A stretch of DNA of 57,500 nucleotides from Theodoxus fluviatilis (GCA_034096865.1 JAWQFJ010001242.1:45721-103220), one strand, 5' to 3'. Positions 35,777-45,952 are shown, numbered from the stretch's first letter. Notes: a model not told the origin generated them from the sequence alone. Numbers and translations: made by a program.

Positions 35777-38700
35777 TTCATCATCATTTACTGCTGTTTC
35801 CAGAGCCATCCTGAATGTGTGCTTTGCCTACACGGCAAGAGACGACATGTGCACTGCAATGCAGGAACTGGCTGTTGGAGTGAAGGAAGGCACCCTTCTC
35901 ACCAGGTCTGTCTCTGTGGGGGGGGGGGGGGGGGGTTGGGGTATGCATGTGTTTGTGTGCATTGTAAGGGGGGGGGGGGGGAGTGCTTTTGTGTATGAGT
36001 AGTAGTGCAAGTATATGTGTGCCTGTTTGTCCGTATGCCTACACCAGGAACTTAATGGGTTATGGACAGCCAGTCACTGTCCCAGACTGATTAGAAATGG
36101 GAAATGTGGACAGAATGGAAGTTTGCTTTGGTCTTAGTTGGTTCAGTCCAGTCACTGCCTAGACGCAGAGTCAGATTCTGCATTCAGTGGGTCACTGGGT
36201 GTTGGACTGGACTATCATTGCTGTTGATGAGTTGACTGCATTGGAACACATTGAGTGAGTGAATTGGAATTTTGACTTGTGTCTACAGTGGTTTGAACAG
36301 GTTTGTGTCTACAGTGGTTTGATCAAGAAGGTTGTATTGTGACTTAGTTAGATGTCATTGATCAATTTGCATCTGCAGGGGGTGTGAATGAGAAGGGTGT
36401 ATTGGGACTTCGATGTCATTGATTTGTATCTGCAGTGGTGTGAATGAGAAGGTTGTGGTGGGACTTGGATGTAATAGATTTGTGTCTGCAGTGGTGTGAA
36501 TGAGAAGGGTGTATTGGGACTTGGATGTCATTGATTTGTATCTGCAGTGGTGTGAATGAGAAGGGTGTATTGGGACTTGGATGTCATAGATTTGTGTCTA
36601 CAGTGGTGTGAATGAGAAAGGTGTATTGGGACTTGGATGTCATTGATTTGTATCTGCAGTGGTGTGAATGAGAAGGTTGTGGTGGGACTTGGATGTAATA
36701 GATTTGTGTCTGCAGTGGTGTGAATGAGAAGGGTGTATTGGGACTTGGATGTCATTGATTTGTATCTGCAGTGGTGTGAATGAGAAGGGTGTATTGGGAC
36801 TTGGATGTCATAGATTTGTGTCTACAGTGGTGTGAATGAGAAAGGTGTATTGGGACTTGGATGTCATTGATTTGTATCTGCAGTGGTGTGAATGAGAAGG
36901 GTGTATTGGGACTTGGATGTCATAGATTTGTGTCTGCAGTGGTGTGAATGAGAAGGGTGTATTGGGACTTGGATGTCATTGATTTGTATCTGCAGTGGTG
37001 TGAATGAGAAGGGTGTATTGGGACTTGGATGTCATTGATTTGTGTCTGCAGTGGTGTGAATGAGAAGGGTGTATTGGGACTTGGATGTCATAGATTTATG
37101 TCTACAGTGGTGTGAATGAGAAGGGTGTATTGGGACTTGGATGTCATTGATTTGTATAGAGATCTGCAGTGGTGTGAATGAGAAGGGTGTATTGGGACTT
37201 GGATGTCATAGATTTGTGTCTACAGTGGTGTGAATGAGAAGGGTGTATTGGAACTTGGATGTCATAGATTTGTGTCTGCAGTGGTGTGAATGAGAAGGTT
37301 GTGGTGGGACTTGGATGTCATAGATTTGTGTCTACAGTGATATAAAATGAGAAGGTTGTGGTGGGACTTGGATGTCATAGATTTGTGTCTACAGTGATAT
37401 AAAATGAGAAGGTTGTGGTGGGACTTGGATGTTATAGATTTGTGTCTACAGGGATGTAAAATGAGAATGGTATATTGGGGCAAGATGATAGCATTGATTT
37501 GTGTCTACAGTGATGTGAATGAGAGTGGTGAAATGGGGGCAGGATGATAGTATTGATTTGTGTCTACATCAATGAGAATGAGGATGGTGTAATGGGGCAG
37601 GATGATAGCATTGCTTTGTGTCCACAGCGATGAGAATGAGGATGGTGTAATGGGGCAGGATGATAGCATTGCTTTGTGTCCACAGCGATGAGAATGAGGA
37701 TGGTGTAATGGGGCAGGATGATAGCATTGCTTTGTGTCCACAGCGATGTGAATGAGGAGTTGCTGGAGAGGTGCCTTTACACAGCCAATTCCAGGAAGGT
37801 GGACGTGCTAATCAGAACCTCGGGGGAGGTCCGGCTCTCGGACTTCTTGCTGTGGGAGGTAAGTCTTTGGCACCTCGGGTCTGTGCAACACCAGAATGTC
37901 CTCCCATCTCTTCTTTGTGAGATTTTTATACTTTCTTGAGCCAAGGTGGCTCTGAAAAGGGCCGTTTAAAGGCAAGCGAGTAACGATGGGGGTGGAGCCT
38001 CCTGCCCCGGGTTGAAGAGCTAAGTGTCACATGACGTGGCGGCTCCGTCTCTGTGGCAGCAGCAAGGTTCCATCCCAGCTGGCAAGTGTACACAGTGGTG
38101 TCTTGTCTTGGCGTCGTGGCGACCTTTCGGAAATATTTTTTTCCAGGCCTAGTGTGAGAGAGGCTGGCGGGTAACAGCGTATGTAGGAAATGGTTGACAG
38201 TCCCATGGGATTTCGTAGTCGTTAGGTGAATGCCTGTCAACCATTTCCTACATACGCTGTTATCCGCCAGCCTCTCTCACACTAGGCCTGAAAAACGAAT
38301 TCTTTCCGAAAGCTCGCCACGACGCCAAGACAAGACACCACTGTGTACACTTGCCAGCTGGGGTGGAACCTTGCTGCTGCCTCCCCTCCCTGCCATTCCC
38401 ATACCACCCTGCGCTGCTATTCCCACACCACCCTGCGCTGCCATTCCCAAACCCCATGCTGCCATTCAGACACCACCCTACGCTGCCATTCCCATACCCC
38501 ATGCTGCCATTCCCACACCACCCTGCGCTGCCATTCCCATACCACTCCACGCTGCCATTCCCATACCACCCTGCGCTGCCATTCCCACACCACCCTGCGC
38601 TGCCATTCCCATACCACCCTGCGCTGCCATTCCCATACCCCATGCTGCCATTCCCATACCACTCCACGCTGCCATTCCCATACCACCCTGCGCTGCCATT

Positions 38701-40907
38701 CCCATACCACCCTGCGCTGCCATTCCCATACCACCCCATGCTGCCATTCCCATACCACCCCATGCTGCCATTCCCATACCACCCCATGCTGCCATTCCCA
38801 TACCACCCCTTGTTGCCATTCCCATACCACCCTGCGCTGCCATTCCCATACCACCCTGCACTGCCATTCCCATACCACCCCTTGCTGCCATTCCCATACC
38901 ACTCCATGCTGCCATTCCCATACCACTCCATGTTGCCGTTCCCATACTACCCCTTGTTGCCATTCCCATACCCCATGCTGCCATTCCCATACCACCCGCG
39001 CTGCCATTCCCATACCACCCCTTGCTTCCATTCCCATACCACCCCGCGCTGCCATTCCCATACCACCCGCGCTGCCACTCCCATACCACCCCATGCTGCC
39101 ATTCCCATACCACCCTGCGCTGCCATTCCCATACCACCCCATGCTGCCAGCAAAGGGGTCTGCTCGCCCTTGATTTTTGCTTCACACTTGTCTAAATTAT
39201 GTGATCATGTGACTTTCTTGTGGCTGAACTGCTACACAGAGAACTCATGATCATTTAATCTAGAACAGAGAGTTCAAGCAGGAATTCTGAAGGAAGAGTT
39301 GATGCAATTGTTGGCAGCTTGGAGCAGTGGGAAAATGGCAGCGAGGGATGGAGCAAGGCTGTATGGGACGTCATACATGTTCATGAGGAAAGTGTCAGAC
39401 ATTTGTTGGACCTAGAAGGAGATGACCATGAAATGCAGAGCAGAAATTATCCATTAGGAAAGGGGAATGAGTGGACTTGGGGGATGGGAGGATTTGGACA
39501 GACTTGTTTGAGTGAAGATAGAAGATTGCATGTGGCATTGTTAATCCACTCTTCTTGGCACATCATGGTCTATGCCCCTTTGCTAAACCTTTGCTGACAT
39601 TTCTATACTGCCCTCTTGCCATCCAGCCAGGTATGGCATAGGTCCCCGTCTCACCCCCCCTTTGTTTTAACTCCTTGTCGGAAATTTAGCAACCCTGCCG
39701 GGAACAACAGCTGTCTCTGCCCTAGGGAGGCCACGTGACCGCTACACTGAGATGTATGATTCAATTCAGTGAGAGAAACTTGGAAGGGAACATCCGAGAC
39801 CTCGCTGACAGCTACAACAGGACAGGAATGGCTTCAGGGGACAGAAAAGTAGTATGGGATGAAATTCAATAAAATCCTCCATGGTGTGCACATGTGTCTT
39901 GCCACCTTCCTCCATAGGAATGTTGACTCCTTGTGAAATTCAGGTTATTGCTGTGTAGGACTAGGAGGTAGTTCCTGTCTTGGACAGTCACATTTCTGTC
40001 TTCCTATCCCTGCAGACCTCCTACTGCTACTTGCACTTCACGCCTGTGCTGTGGCCCGAGTTCAGCGTCTGGCACCTGTACAGCGCCATCCTCAACTACC
40101 AGCGCAGCTACAGCACTGTGGAGGTAGGCCACGGGAAGCTGCCTCGGTGGCATTGCATCCTGGGATCGAGGATTTGTGTGTGTGTATTCTTTGTGGGATG
40201 CTGGCTGGATCTTAGATGATATGTCTGACGAGTCATGGGAGAGAAAAATGATGCAGTTTTATCTTAAACACGCGTGCATGAGCGCATGCATGCACACAGG
40301 CACATACACACTTAGACCCACCCCCACTTTTCTGTTCAATCTGGTACCCTGTACACATTACATGGGTAATTTGATGGCTGCTGATTTTTGCATGTGTATT
40401 TACACCATCATTCTTTCCTTGAGGGTGCATTGATGTGTCTATTTTATTCATCCCAAAAAGCTTAAAATAAAATTGATGATGATGATGATGATATGAAACG
40501 TTATCTGTTGCAATAAAGTTGTGATGAAGTGATGATTCAAATCCAAGTTGTTAGCATCCTCTACAGCTCAGCATTCCATCATCTTTGCAGTTCGGAAAAG
40601 GGAGACAGATAGCCAAACTGAGGCAGTGTCCCATAGGTTGAAGGTTATGCTGACCAGCTTACTCTCATTAAACAAATGTTTTTACTCACTTGATGCCTGT
40701 CTTTGTCTCCATTGAGGATGTCAGCAGTGCTGCAGGTGGGAGCAGACAAATCATCTGCATTCTTGATATCCAGCTGAGATCACGTGCAAATCTGGAAGCT
40801 TTTAGACAGCATCTAAAAAACTCATCTATGTAAAAAAATGCTACACATGACTTGATTGGTGAAGACTGCAAGCAACTCTTGGAGCAATCACTATACAAGT
40901 GATGATA

Positions 40908-40939
<32 letters not shown>

Positions 40940-41291
40940 TGCCACCCAAGTGTTTCGTTGTTAATTACCTGTCAAACTCCTCATGAGAGTCTGTCATTGT
41001 CCTCCACAGGCTGCCAGACTGAGGATGTCATCAGAGCGGGAACGGCGTGCAAGAGAGTCCGACTACAAGTGTGTGATGCAAGGGCTAGCAGAGACCATTG
41101 GTCAGGAGCCCACCAATCAGAGTGGAGGTGTCCAGCCCTCCTCCAGCCGCCTGCCCACCACTGCCCAGGTGCAGGAGTACGAGGCGGCGCGGCAGGCCCG
41201 CCAGCAGGTCTTCCTGCAGCGGCTCACAGACAGGCGTGCCGCCTTCCTTCACAGCCTGCTACCCAGACAGACTCTGGCTGCCAGCTCTTAG
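22683..41291 (+). CDS. DHDDS: Dehydrodolichyl diphosphate synthase subunit DHDDS, complete, 7 coding exons
   Basis: Cis-prenyltransferase that elongates farnesyl diphosphate with isopentenyl diphosphate to dehydrodolichyl diphosphate at the ER, the lipid precursor for N-glycosylation; in animals it works as a complex with NUS1/NgBR. Exons 22683-22865, 28038-28180, 29531-29647, 35804-35905, 37744-37858, 40016-40123 and 41010-41291 join without a phase error into 349 codons plus stop (the human protein is about 333). Residues 31-39 AIIMDGNRR hold the catalytic Asp (D35). Residues ~69-80 give [15 protein letters not shown], 115-120 CIRVLG, 150-156 LNVCFAY, 206-219 [14 protein letters not shown] with the substrate-binding Arg and Ser, and 230-235 VLWPEF. 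The tail beyond residue ~257 is Arg/Gln-rich and helical. ATG at 22683 is the family start position; an acceptor lies just before it, so a 5' noncoding exon is upstream. Introns carry many mobile elements and arrays. Convergent with TMEM161. Confidence 0.97.
23331..24186 (+). mobile_element. AGGTCA-rich element, copy 2
   Basis: Same start (TTGACTCACATGCGAAGC) and end (GCCCTTCTTGTTT) as copy 1, in DHDDS intron 1. The most diverged of the three forward copies (single CCGT cluster, CTTCACCTTGAAGG variant, AATGTCAC changes). Confidence 0.9.
24187..25287. other. DHDDS intron 1 DNA without supported features
   Basis: AT-rich sequence between two copies of the AGGTCA-rich element; no exon or known repeat recognised. 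Confidence 0.4.
25288..26154 (+). mobile_element. AGGTCA-rich element, copy 3
   Basis: Full-length copy in DHDDS intron 1 with about 20 AGGTCA/TGACCT hexamers by hand count, many as TCAAGGTCAAGGTCA. Near-identical to copy 4. Confidence 0.92.
26521..26853. repeat. ~93-bp minisatellite, about 3.6 copies
   Basis: Unit includes TCTTCCAGTTTACTCTGCCA, CCAACCGCCCAGTCACTTTG and TTCTCACGGACTCTATCC. In DHDDS intron 1 between two AGGTCA-rich elements; units contain several CAG triplets after pyrimidines. Confidence 0.9.
26920..27776 (+). mobile_element. AGGTCA-rich element, copy 4
   Basis: Full-length copy in DHDDS intron 1, only 766 bp after copy 3 and differing from it at few positions, mainly in the CCGT/CCGGGCG stretch. 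Confidence 0.92.
27860..27972. repeat. (GT)n microsatellite
   Basis: GTGTGT runs interrupted by CCCAGT, ending about 65 nt before DHDDS exon 2. Confidence 0.9.
28038..28180 (+). CDS. DHDDS: DHDDS coding exon 2
   Basis: 143 nt, acceptor CTGTTTCAG, donor AAAA|GTGAGT, leaving phase 2. Encodes [19 protein letters not shown] and IENFKRS, helix 2-3 region of the fold. Confidence 0.95.
28579..29105. mobile_element. MITE-like element with AGGCTTGTTCAG ends
   Basis: Begins AGGCTTGTTCAGGAGGCGCA and ends TTCTGAACAAGCCT; both ends carry GCAGCGCT motifs. ATG occurs on both flanks. About 0.5 kb, no coding capacity. The first ~95 bp can themselves fold back (TGTTCAGGAG...CTCCTGAACA). Related to the palindrome at 6737-6920. 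Confidence 0.75.
29531..29647 (+). CDS. DHDDS: DHDDS coding exon 3
   Basis: 117 nt, preceded by a T-rich tract and TTTTACAG, donor ACTGG|GTAAGC. Encodes [20 protein letters not shown] and the following helix. Confidence 0.95.
29660..30500. repeat. GCTGT-type simple repeats after DHDDS exon 3
   Basis: Imperfect TGTGCTGTGC repeats at 29660-29720 and 30255-30490 with unique-looking sequence between them. A related (TATTGCATTG)n stretch is at 30705-30785. Confidence 0.85.
30918..30965 (-). mobile_element. 3' fragment of the ATCC-tailed SINE-like element
   Basis: GGCCTATCAGCCTTTGTAGA followed by TTGTGTAAGGCCATTGATAA matches the last hairpin; tail absent. Confidence 0.55.
31243..31260 (+). repeat. 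Poly-G run, 18 bases
   Basis: Uninterrupted G run within DHDDS intron 3, immediately upstream of the BED-finger pseudogene. Confidence 0.9.
31453..32816 (+). pseudogene. Broken BED-zinc-finger (hAT/ZBED-type) transposase remnant
   Basis: From an ATG at 31453 a frame continues past one in-frame TGA into a BED-type finger, [16 protein letters not shown]...KHLTTNKH (C-x2-C...H-x5-H), the DNA-binding domain of hAT transposases and ZBED proteins. Further on the frame is lost (31800-31990), resumes as a Ser/Pro-rich stretch near 32000-32126, is split by a foldback insertion (32127-32731), and ends at ~32740-32816 with [20 protein letters not shown]. No catalytic DDE region is present. Located in DHDDS intron 3. 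Confidence 0.6.
32127..32731. mobile_element. Foldback insertion inside the BED-finger remnant
   Basis: Left arm 32127-32277 and right arm 32588-32731 are inverted copies built from AGGATATTTCGGAACC and CATTCCGATTTATCC units, bounded by GTGTCG...CGACAC. Coding-like sequence resumes right after it, showing it inserted into an existing element. Confidence 0.7.
33400..33712. repeat. (GT)n-rich microsatellite region
   Basis: GTGTGT with ATTTGTGTG interruptions, then a pure GT run at 33640-33695. Intron 3 of DHDDS. Confidence 0.95.
34004..34271. mobile_element. ATCC-tailed SINE-like element inserted into a (CT)n tract
   Basis: Full-length copy at 34056-34232 (CCCCCTGTGGGTTCGGGG to ATCCATCCATC) in forward orientation, flanked on both sides by CT runs (34004-34052 and 34232-34271). 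The CT runs probably represent one tract split by the insertion, with CT repeats forming the target-site duplication. Confidence 0.85.
35298..35355. repeat. (CT)n microsatellite
   Basis: Pure CT run of ~45 bp followed by CT/CCC-rich sequence, in DHDDS intron 3. Confidence 0.95.
35560..35735 (+). mobile_element. tRNA-derived SINE remnant (TGGGCAAGGTG family)
   Basis: Contains GTGGGCAAGGTGTTCAGC, GGAGTAAAAATGGGCAC and GGTGCAAGTCCCCCAATCG, collinear with better copies at 44215-44410, 54360-54565 (inverted) and 55800-55960. The conserved block TTGGGCAAGGTGCTT...CCCAGGAATAAATGGGTA is typical of widespread animal SINEs with a Nin/Deu-type core; the family name is inference. Confidence 0.45.
35741..35788. 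repeat. (ATC)n microsatellite just upstream of DHDDS exon 4
   Basis: ATCATC run with one TTC interruption ending ~15 nt before the exon-4 acceptor. Confidence 0.95.
35804..35905 (+). CDS. DHDDS: DHDDS coding exon 4
   Basis: 102 nt, acceptor TGTTTCCAG after an (ATC)n stretch, encodes [19 protein letters not shown] and [15 protein letters not shown]. The donor CAG|GTCTGT is weak and is followed 12 nt later by an 18-base G run. Confidence 0.95.
35918..35981 (+). repeat. Two poly-G runs behind DHDDS exon 4
   Basis: 18 G at 35918-35935 and about 14 G at 35968-35981, starting 12 nt after a weak 5' splice site. Confidence 0.95.
36270..37743 (+). repeat. ~57-bp minisatellite made of DHDDS exon-5 acceptor copies
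   Basis: About 26 units, consensus TTGATTTGTGTCTRCAG|TGGTGTGAATGAGAAGG plus GTGTATTGGGACTTGGATGTCA. The last units approach the real junction TTTGTGTCCACAG|CGATGTGAATGAGGAG, and the array stops inside the exon, so the first bases of DHDDS exon 5 are homologous to the repeat. The 3' units (37500-37743) differ from the 5' ones (GGGGCAGGATGATAGCATTG). Confidence 0.93.
37744..37858 (+). CDS. DHDDS: DHDDS coding exon 5
   Basis: 115 nt, acceptor GTGTCCACAG, donor GAG|GTAAGT, phase 0. Encodes [19 protein letters not shown] then [20 protein letters not shown] with the substrate-binding RTSGEVR. Its first ~16 nt belong to the last unit of the preceding minisatellite. Confidence 0.95.
38055..38381. 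mobile_element. Large inverted repeat (arms ~147 bp, 33-nt loop)
   Basis: Left arm 38055-38200 (GGCAGCAGCAAGGTTCCATC...GGAAATGGTTGACAG) and right arm 38234-38381 (CTGTCAACCATTTCC...GGAACCTTGCTGCTGCC) are nearly perfect reverse complements. In DHDDS intron 5. Looks like a non-autonomous foldback element; no clear target-site duplication. Confidence 0.9.
38383..39152. repeat. 24-bp minisatellite, ~31 copies
   Basis: Unit CATACCACCCTGCGCTGCCA plus TTCC, with CCATG, CCTTG and ACTCC variants and a few shortened units. It starts directly at the end of the right arm of the inverted repeat. Length divisible by three, so all six frames look open; not coding. Confidence 0.95.
40016..40123 (+). CDS. 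DHDDS: DHDDS coding exon 6
   Basis: 108 nt, acceptor ATCCCTGCAG, donor GAG|GTAGGC. Encodes [20 protein letters not shown] and [16 protein letters not shown]. Confidence 0.95.
40440..40940 (+). mobile_element. LINE 3'-end remnants with (GAT)n tails
   Basis: Two stretches end in GATGATGAT (40472-40494 and 40899-40935). Upstream of the second, CTGGAAGCTTTTAGACAGCA and TCTAAAAAACTCATC translate to [12 protein letters not shown], like the C-terminal FRxxLKxHL motif of non-LTR retrotransposon proteins. Intron 6 of DHDDS. Confidence 0.45.
41010..41291 (+). CDS. DHDDS: DHDDS coding exon 7 with stop
   Basis: 282 nt, acceptor CTCCACAG, stop TAG at 41289-41291. Encodes the Arg-rich C-terminal helices ([17 protein letters not shown]) and a Gln/Arg-rich tail; longer than in vertebrates by a Ser/Gln/Thr-rich insert. 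Confidence 0.93.
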   Translation, partial: AARLRMSSERERRARESDYKCVMQGLAETIGQEPTNQSGGVQPSSSRLPTTAQVQEYEAARQARQQVFLQRLTDRRAAFLHSLLPRQTLAASS

Positions 41292-42414
41292 GGGCAGCTC
41301 AGTCGTGTCATGGTCAAGGCTTCCCCATGGTGACTGACCAGGTTGTGTGTCTCCTTGACTGCCACCTGGTGGTAGCATTGTTGTGGGTTGCAAATGTTGG
41401 TTCTTGGCTGGGCTTTTATTGATTTATTTTTGGGGGTTACCACCATCTTCTGGGCTACAATGTTTCCAGAGCTTGTCAGTGCACAGAACATGTTGATTAG
41501 ACCTTAGTGATTAGTTATTAGTACTTCCCTGTATTTGGCTTAGCAGCGTGAAGTCAACATCGTGCTTTAAACATTTTCTCTTGTAGCTTGCCTCTGTTGT
41601 ACTGTATTGGTCGGATCATGGTGAATAGCATGGAGAAACCCAATGGTTTTTCTTTCTAGTCTTGATGACCATGTAGGAAAAGATGTTCCCTACAAAATAT
41701 AGTTGGGCTTATGGACAGTTTACCAGGCATGCTTGCTGGAGGCTGGACCTGACTGGACAAGAAGCATCTGGCTGCAGGCTGTGCATTGCAAGCTTGACCT
41801 CTTGGCGGATCTTGGTCTGCTGGAATGGTGTCATCAGTCAGTCCAGGGTGTCTCCCTCTCTGTCTTCGGCACTTCACTCCATGCTGTTTCAGCCTGATGT
41901 GGTGTCCCTCTCCAGGTGCATCATGATGATCATGATAATGACAGGAACAACGATTGTGATTTTACATTCCATGCTGTGTGCTCTGCTTGCTCTGCTCAGG
42001 AACAGGGCTGGGGTGGATGCGAGAAATTTCTGAAGAGAGTAGAACTGGTTTGCCTGCAAACTGACTGAAGCGTCGTGAAGGAAAAGCAAGTTGGGTGTGC
42101 ATGTCATTCAGACAATATGTCTGTAGCAGAAACCGTCTTTATTGAGCAGTGCATTTTGCTGGTGACAGAAGAGGACCACTGTGAATGTAAAGGCTGTGGA
42201 GTCACTGGCTCTTACAAAAGAGGGGAGAGTGGAGGGGAGGAAAGCGAGAAAAAGACAGGTGATTGTTTGGAGGGGAGCAAGCAATACTGGAGGAATGAAC
42301 GTGTTGTGGAAGTTTGCAAGTATATCACTATAATCACTGTGATATAGAGGAGGCAATAACATTCTTACTGCAGAGTTTACCTTTTTTAAAATTAACATGT
42401 AGGTGCTGATGCTT

Positions 42415-42904
<490 letters not shown>

Positions 42905-43167
42905 TCCACGCGACCCTGTATGAAAGCATTTGTATTTTTAAAGGGTAAAAACCAGGAAAACGTCTGTTTTGCCTTGTTGAAGTGAGCTTGCACCATCGGG
43001 AGAGTTTACTGATGATTATTATAAAGGATACATAGAGGCATTATGATAATGCATGTGATTGGTGTGTGATAAGGAGTTACATGGACATTTTCATTGTTAT
43101 GCAATAAATGTATATGGTTGTGTTTTGGGAGCTGCGGATGGATGGAAGCTTGGATTTGGATTTTGTG

Positions 43168-43801
43168 TTGTGAGGAGTGCGAGTTGTAGACTGTTAGAAT
43201 CTTTTGTTGGAGCTAGTTGTGAGGAGTGCGAGTTGTAGACTGTTAGAATCTTTTGTTGGAGCTAGTTGTGAGGAGTGCGAGTTGTAGACTGTTAGAATCT
43301 TTTGTTGGAGCTAGTTGTGAGGAGTGCGAGTTGTAGACTGTTAGAATCTTTTGTTGGAGCTAGTTGTGAGGAGTGCGAGTTGTAGACTGTTAGAATCTTT
43401 TGTTGGAGCTAGTTGTGAGGAGTGCGAGTTGTAGACTGTTAGAATCTTTTGTTGGAGCTAGTTGTGAGGAGTGCGAGTTGTAGACTGTTAGAATCTTTTG
43501 TTGGAGCTAGTTGTGAGGAGTGCGAGTTGTAGACTGTTAGAATCTTTTGTTGGAGCTAGTTGTGAGGAGTGCGAGTTGTAGACTGTTAGAATCTTTTGTT
43601 GGAGCTAGTTGTGAGGAGTGCGAGTTGTAGACTGTTAGAATCTTTTGTTGGAGCTAGTTGTGAGGAGTGCGAGTTGTAGACTGTTAGAATCTTTTGTTGG
43701 AGCTAGTTGTGAGGATTGCGAGTTGTAGACTGTTAGAATCTTTTGTTGGAGCTAGTTGTGAGGAGTGCGAGTTGTAGACTGTTAGAATCCTTTGTTGGAG
43801 C
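43168..43801. repeat. 49-bp minisatellite, 13 near-identical copies
   Basis: Unit GTGAGGAGTGCGAGTTGTAG, ACTGTTAGAATCTTTTGTTG, GAGCTAGTT. Copies are identical except single changes near 43715 and 43790, so the array is recent or kept homogeneous. Confidence 0.97.
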
Positions 43802-44214
43802 TCGAGGTGAGAGGGGTAGGGAAGTTTGAAAAACGGGACACTGTGCTTGCAGGTCTATGTTGAGTACAAGACTGTGTGCAGTGAATGGTGTGAAGATAAT
43901 TTGAGCCACTGGGAAATCTCGACATACGTTTTCTTTTACTCAAGAAAAAGAAAAGATCAATAAAGAGAATTCATACCCGAACGAACCTCCTTTGTATTCC
44001 TTTTCCACGTGACGTGTGCTCCAAGTTGCATCCTCCCAGGTGTTCGTCACATTTCTTCATTCTACTGCATCACTTTTTAACCTAGCTCAAGCCAGCCACA
44101 TACTTTTCTTGTCTGTGCCTGACCCCAGCCATTGAACAGAGGTCATGTTGAAACCTATTCATGACTGGCCGTCCAGATGATGAGTGAGAATAAAAATGAG
44201 TAATTCCAGCATAA

Positions 44215-44410
44215 TGGCCATATCAGTCTGTGGGTTATGCAAGGGAGCCCTGTGGGCGAGTGATGAACTGCTTGACCTGCAGTTGCTTGAGGCTAGTGAG
44301 TGCAGCGTCTGTAGCTTTGTGGACCTTGGAGTTGCATCCTTGGGCAAGGTGCTCTCCTTGCGTTGCTTCTTCCCACCCAGGAATAAAATGGGTATCTGTT
44401 GGGGCTGAGC
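44215..44410 (+). mobile_element. tRNA-derived SINE copy (TTGGGCAAGGTGC family)
   Basis: Contains GAGTTGCATCCTTGGGCAAG, GTGCTCTCCTTGCGTTGCTT and CCACCCAGGAATAAAATGGG TATCTG, the best copy of this family in the window. Confidence 0.55.
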
Positions 44411-44759
44411 TGGAAAATTGTGAAAGCTAACTTTGGCGAGTGGGAACAAATTCTCTATAGACGAGGTTATTGTGATTGCAACTGTCCTGCATATGATGTA
44501 TGGACCAAACCAAAACAGTACTGGTAAGCCCATGATGCTTGAAGGGAATCAAAAGAGACAAAGTTGCTGTTTTCCATTTTATTTCATTGAAACATTCCGG
44601 CATCAAACAATTGCATGGGATGACCGAGTAAGTGTACATAGGGTTTACGGAAAATGGGATTATGATGATAATGTCCAGTTGATGTTTGTACGTGAAAGTA
44701 CCACAACTTTCAAAGGGGTAAGAATGATAATTAATTCTGAGGGATTAAACTGAAATGCA

Positions 44760-45952
44760 CATTGGTAGTACTACCGTTTTTGCTATCTGGGATAGTGAAA
44801 CCTGGCTAATTATTGCACAACAAAGGCACTACACACATGTCTACATTAAAGAATAATATTCAAGAATATCAGGTGCCCAAAGTACTGGTCTTTCTCAGAG
44901 TGAACTAAATTTTATTTGAAAGCAGAGGCACAAAAACCTTACATTTGTTTTGATCAATCCATAGCTCTTTAGCATGTTGATTCTTTACAGCAATTGAGCA
45001 TATCAAATAGTATATGAATCATTTTATGCAAAGGTAATGATGAGATGATTTAATGTTGGACATCACCATACCTTGCTCATACATGTTCCTATTTGGGGCA
45101 CATTTACTTCTAACATACAATCAAATCCTGTCTAAACAAATCCACACCAAAAAAAAAGCATTTGCAAAATGAATATATCTTGCATGCATGTTTCATCATC
45201 GCAATAGTGCATTATTCATTCCTTTCATGCCTTCAGCTTTAGCAAACCTGGCACGATGAACATTTAACTTGCATTCTTCAGAGATCATACTGCTGGTGGT
45301 TTTGATATCAGATTCTCCAAAAGTGATGCACAACCATTTCAATGATACACACAGTGAGTGAGCATTGTCAAGTTGACCACACCACACACTCCATGGTAAG
45401 ATGACATGTGTTGCACAATACGAGCACACAGTCAGTGCTGCAATGCTACCTCCTTCACAGGCTGACATGCTGAGGTCTTCGTGCTTTTGGGACCAGCTCC
45501 AGCAGCACATGCACAGCCAGCCCCACGCAACAAAGTTGTGCCACCAGGTGTAGCTCAAATTGAGGAAGAGGTCGAGCCCATCTGGGCAGCATGCTTTTCC
45601 TCCAAATCCAAACATAACATTATCCCTACACGTCATAAAACTGGAAAAATGTGCTTCACACAACAGTTGCATGAAATGCAGACAACACAGGAACCGACAC
45701 TATACACTTGGATGTTCTATTGCAGTTATGATAGAAATGAGCATTAGGTGTCAATATCTCCGCAACTAATTGAGTAACCAGAACACAAGTCTCTGGTAGG
45801 AAAAAAGTATTTGCATCTTTGCTGGGCCCATTGAAAATATAAAACAAAACTCATCTACCAGAAGCTGCCTGATCACCAGTCTTCGTGCAAACCATTTTGC
45901 TTAGTCTGCTGGTCAAGCTCCCAATACAGACTTGGTATACATATCTGTAGTG

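Noticed and set aside
38230..39250. Several 200-320-codon frames on both strands
   Set aside because: All cover the 24-bp minisatellite, which is open in every frame because its length is a multiple of three.
45196..45672. 158-codon ATG-started minus-strand frame, Trp- and Cys-rich
   Set aside because: No family recognised, no promoter or splice context, both strands open in parts; not enough to call a gene.
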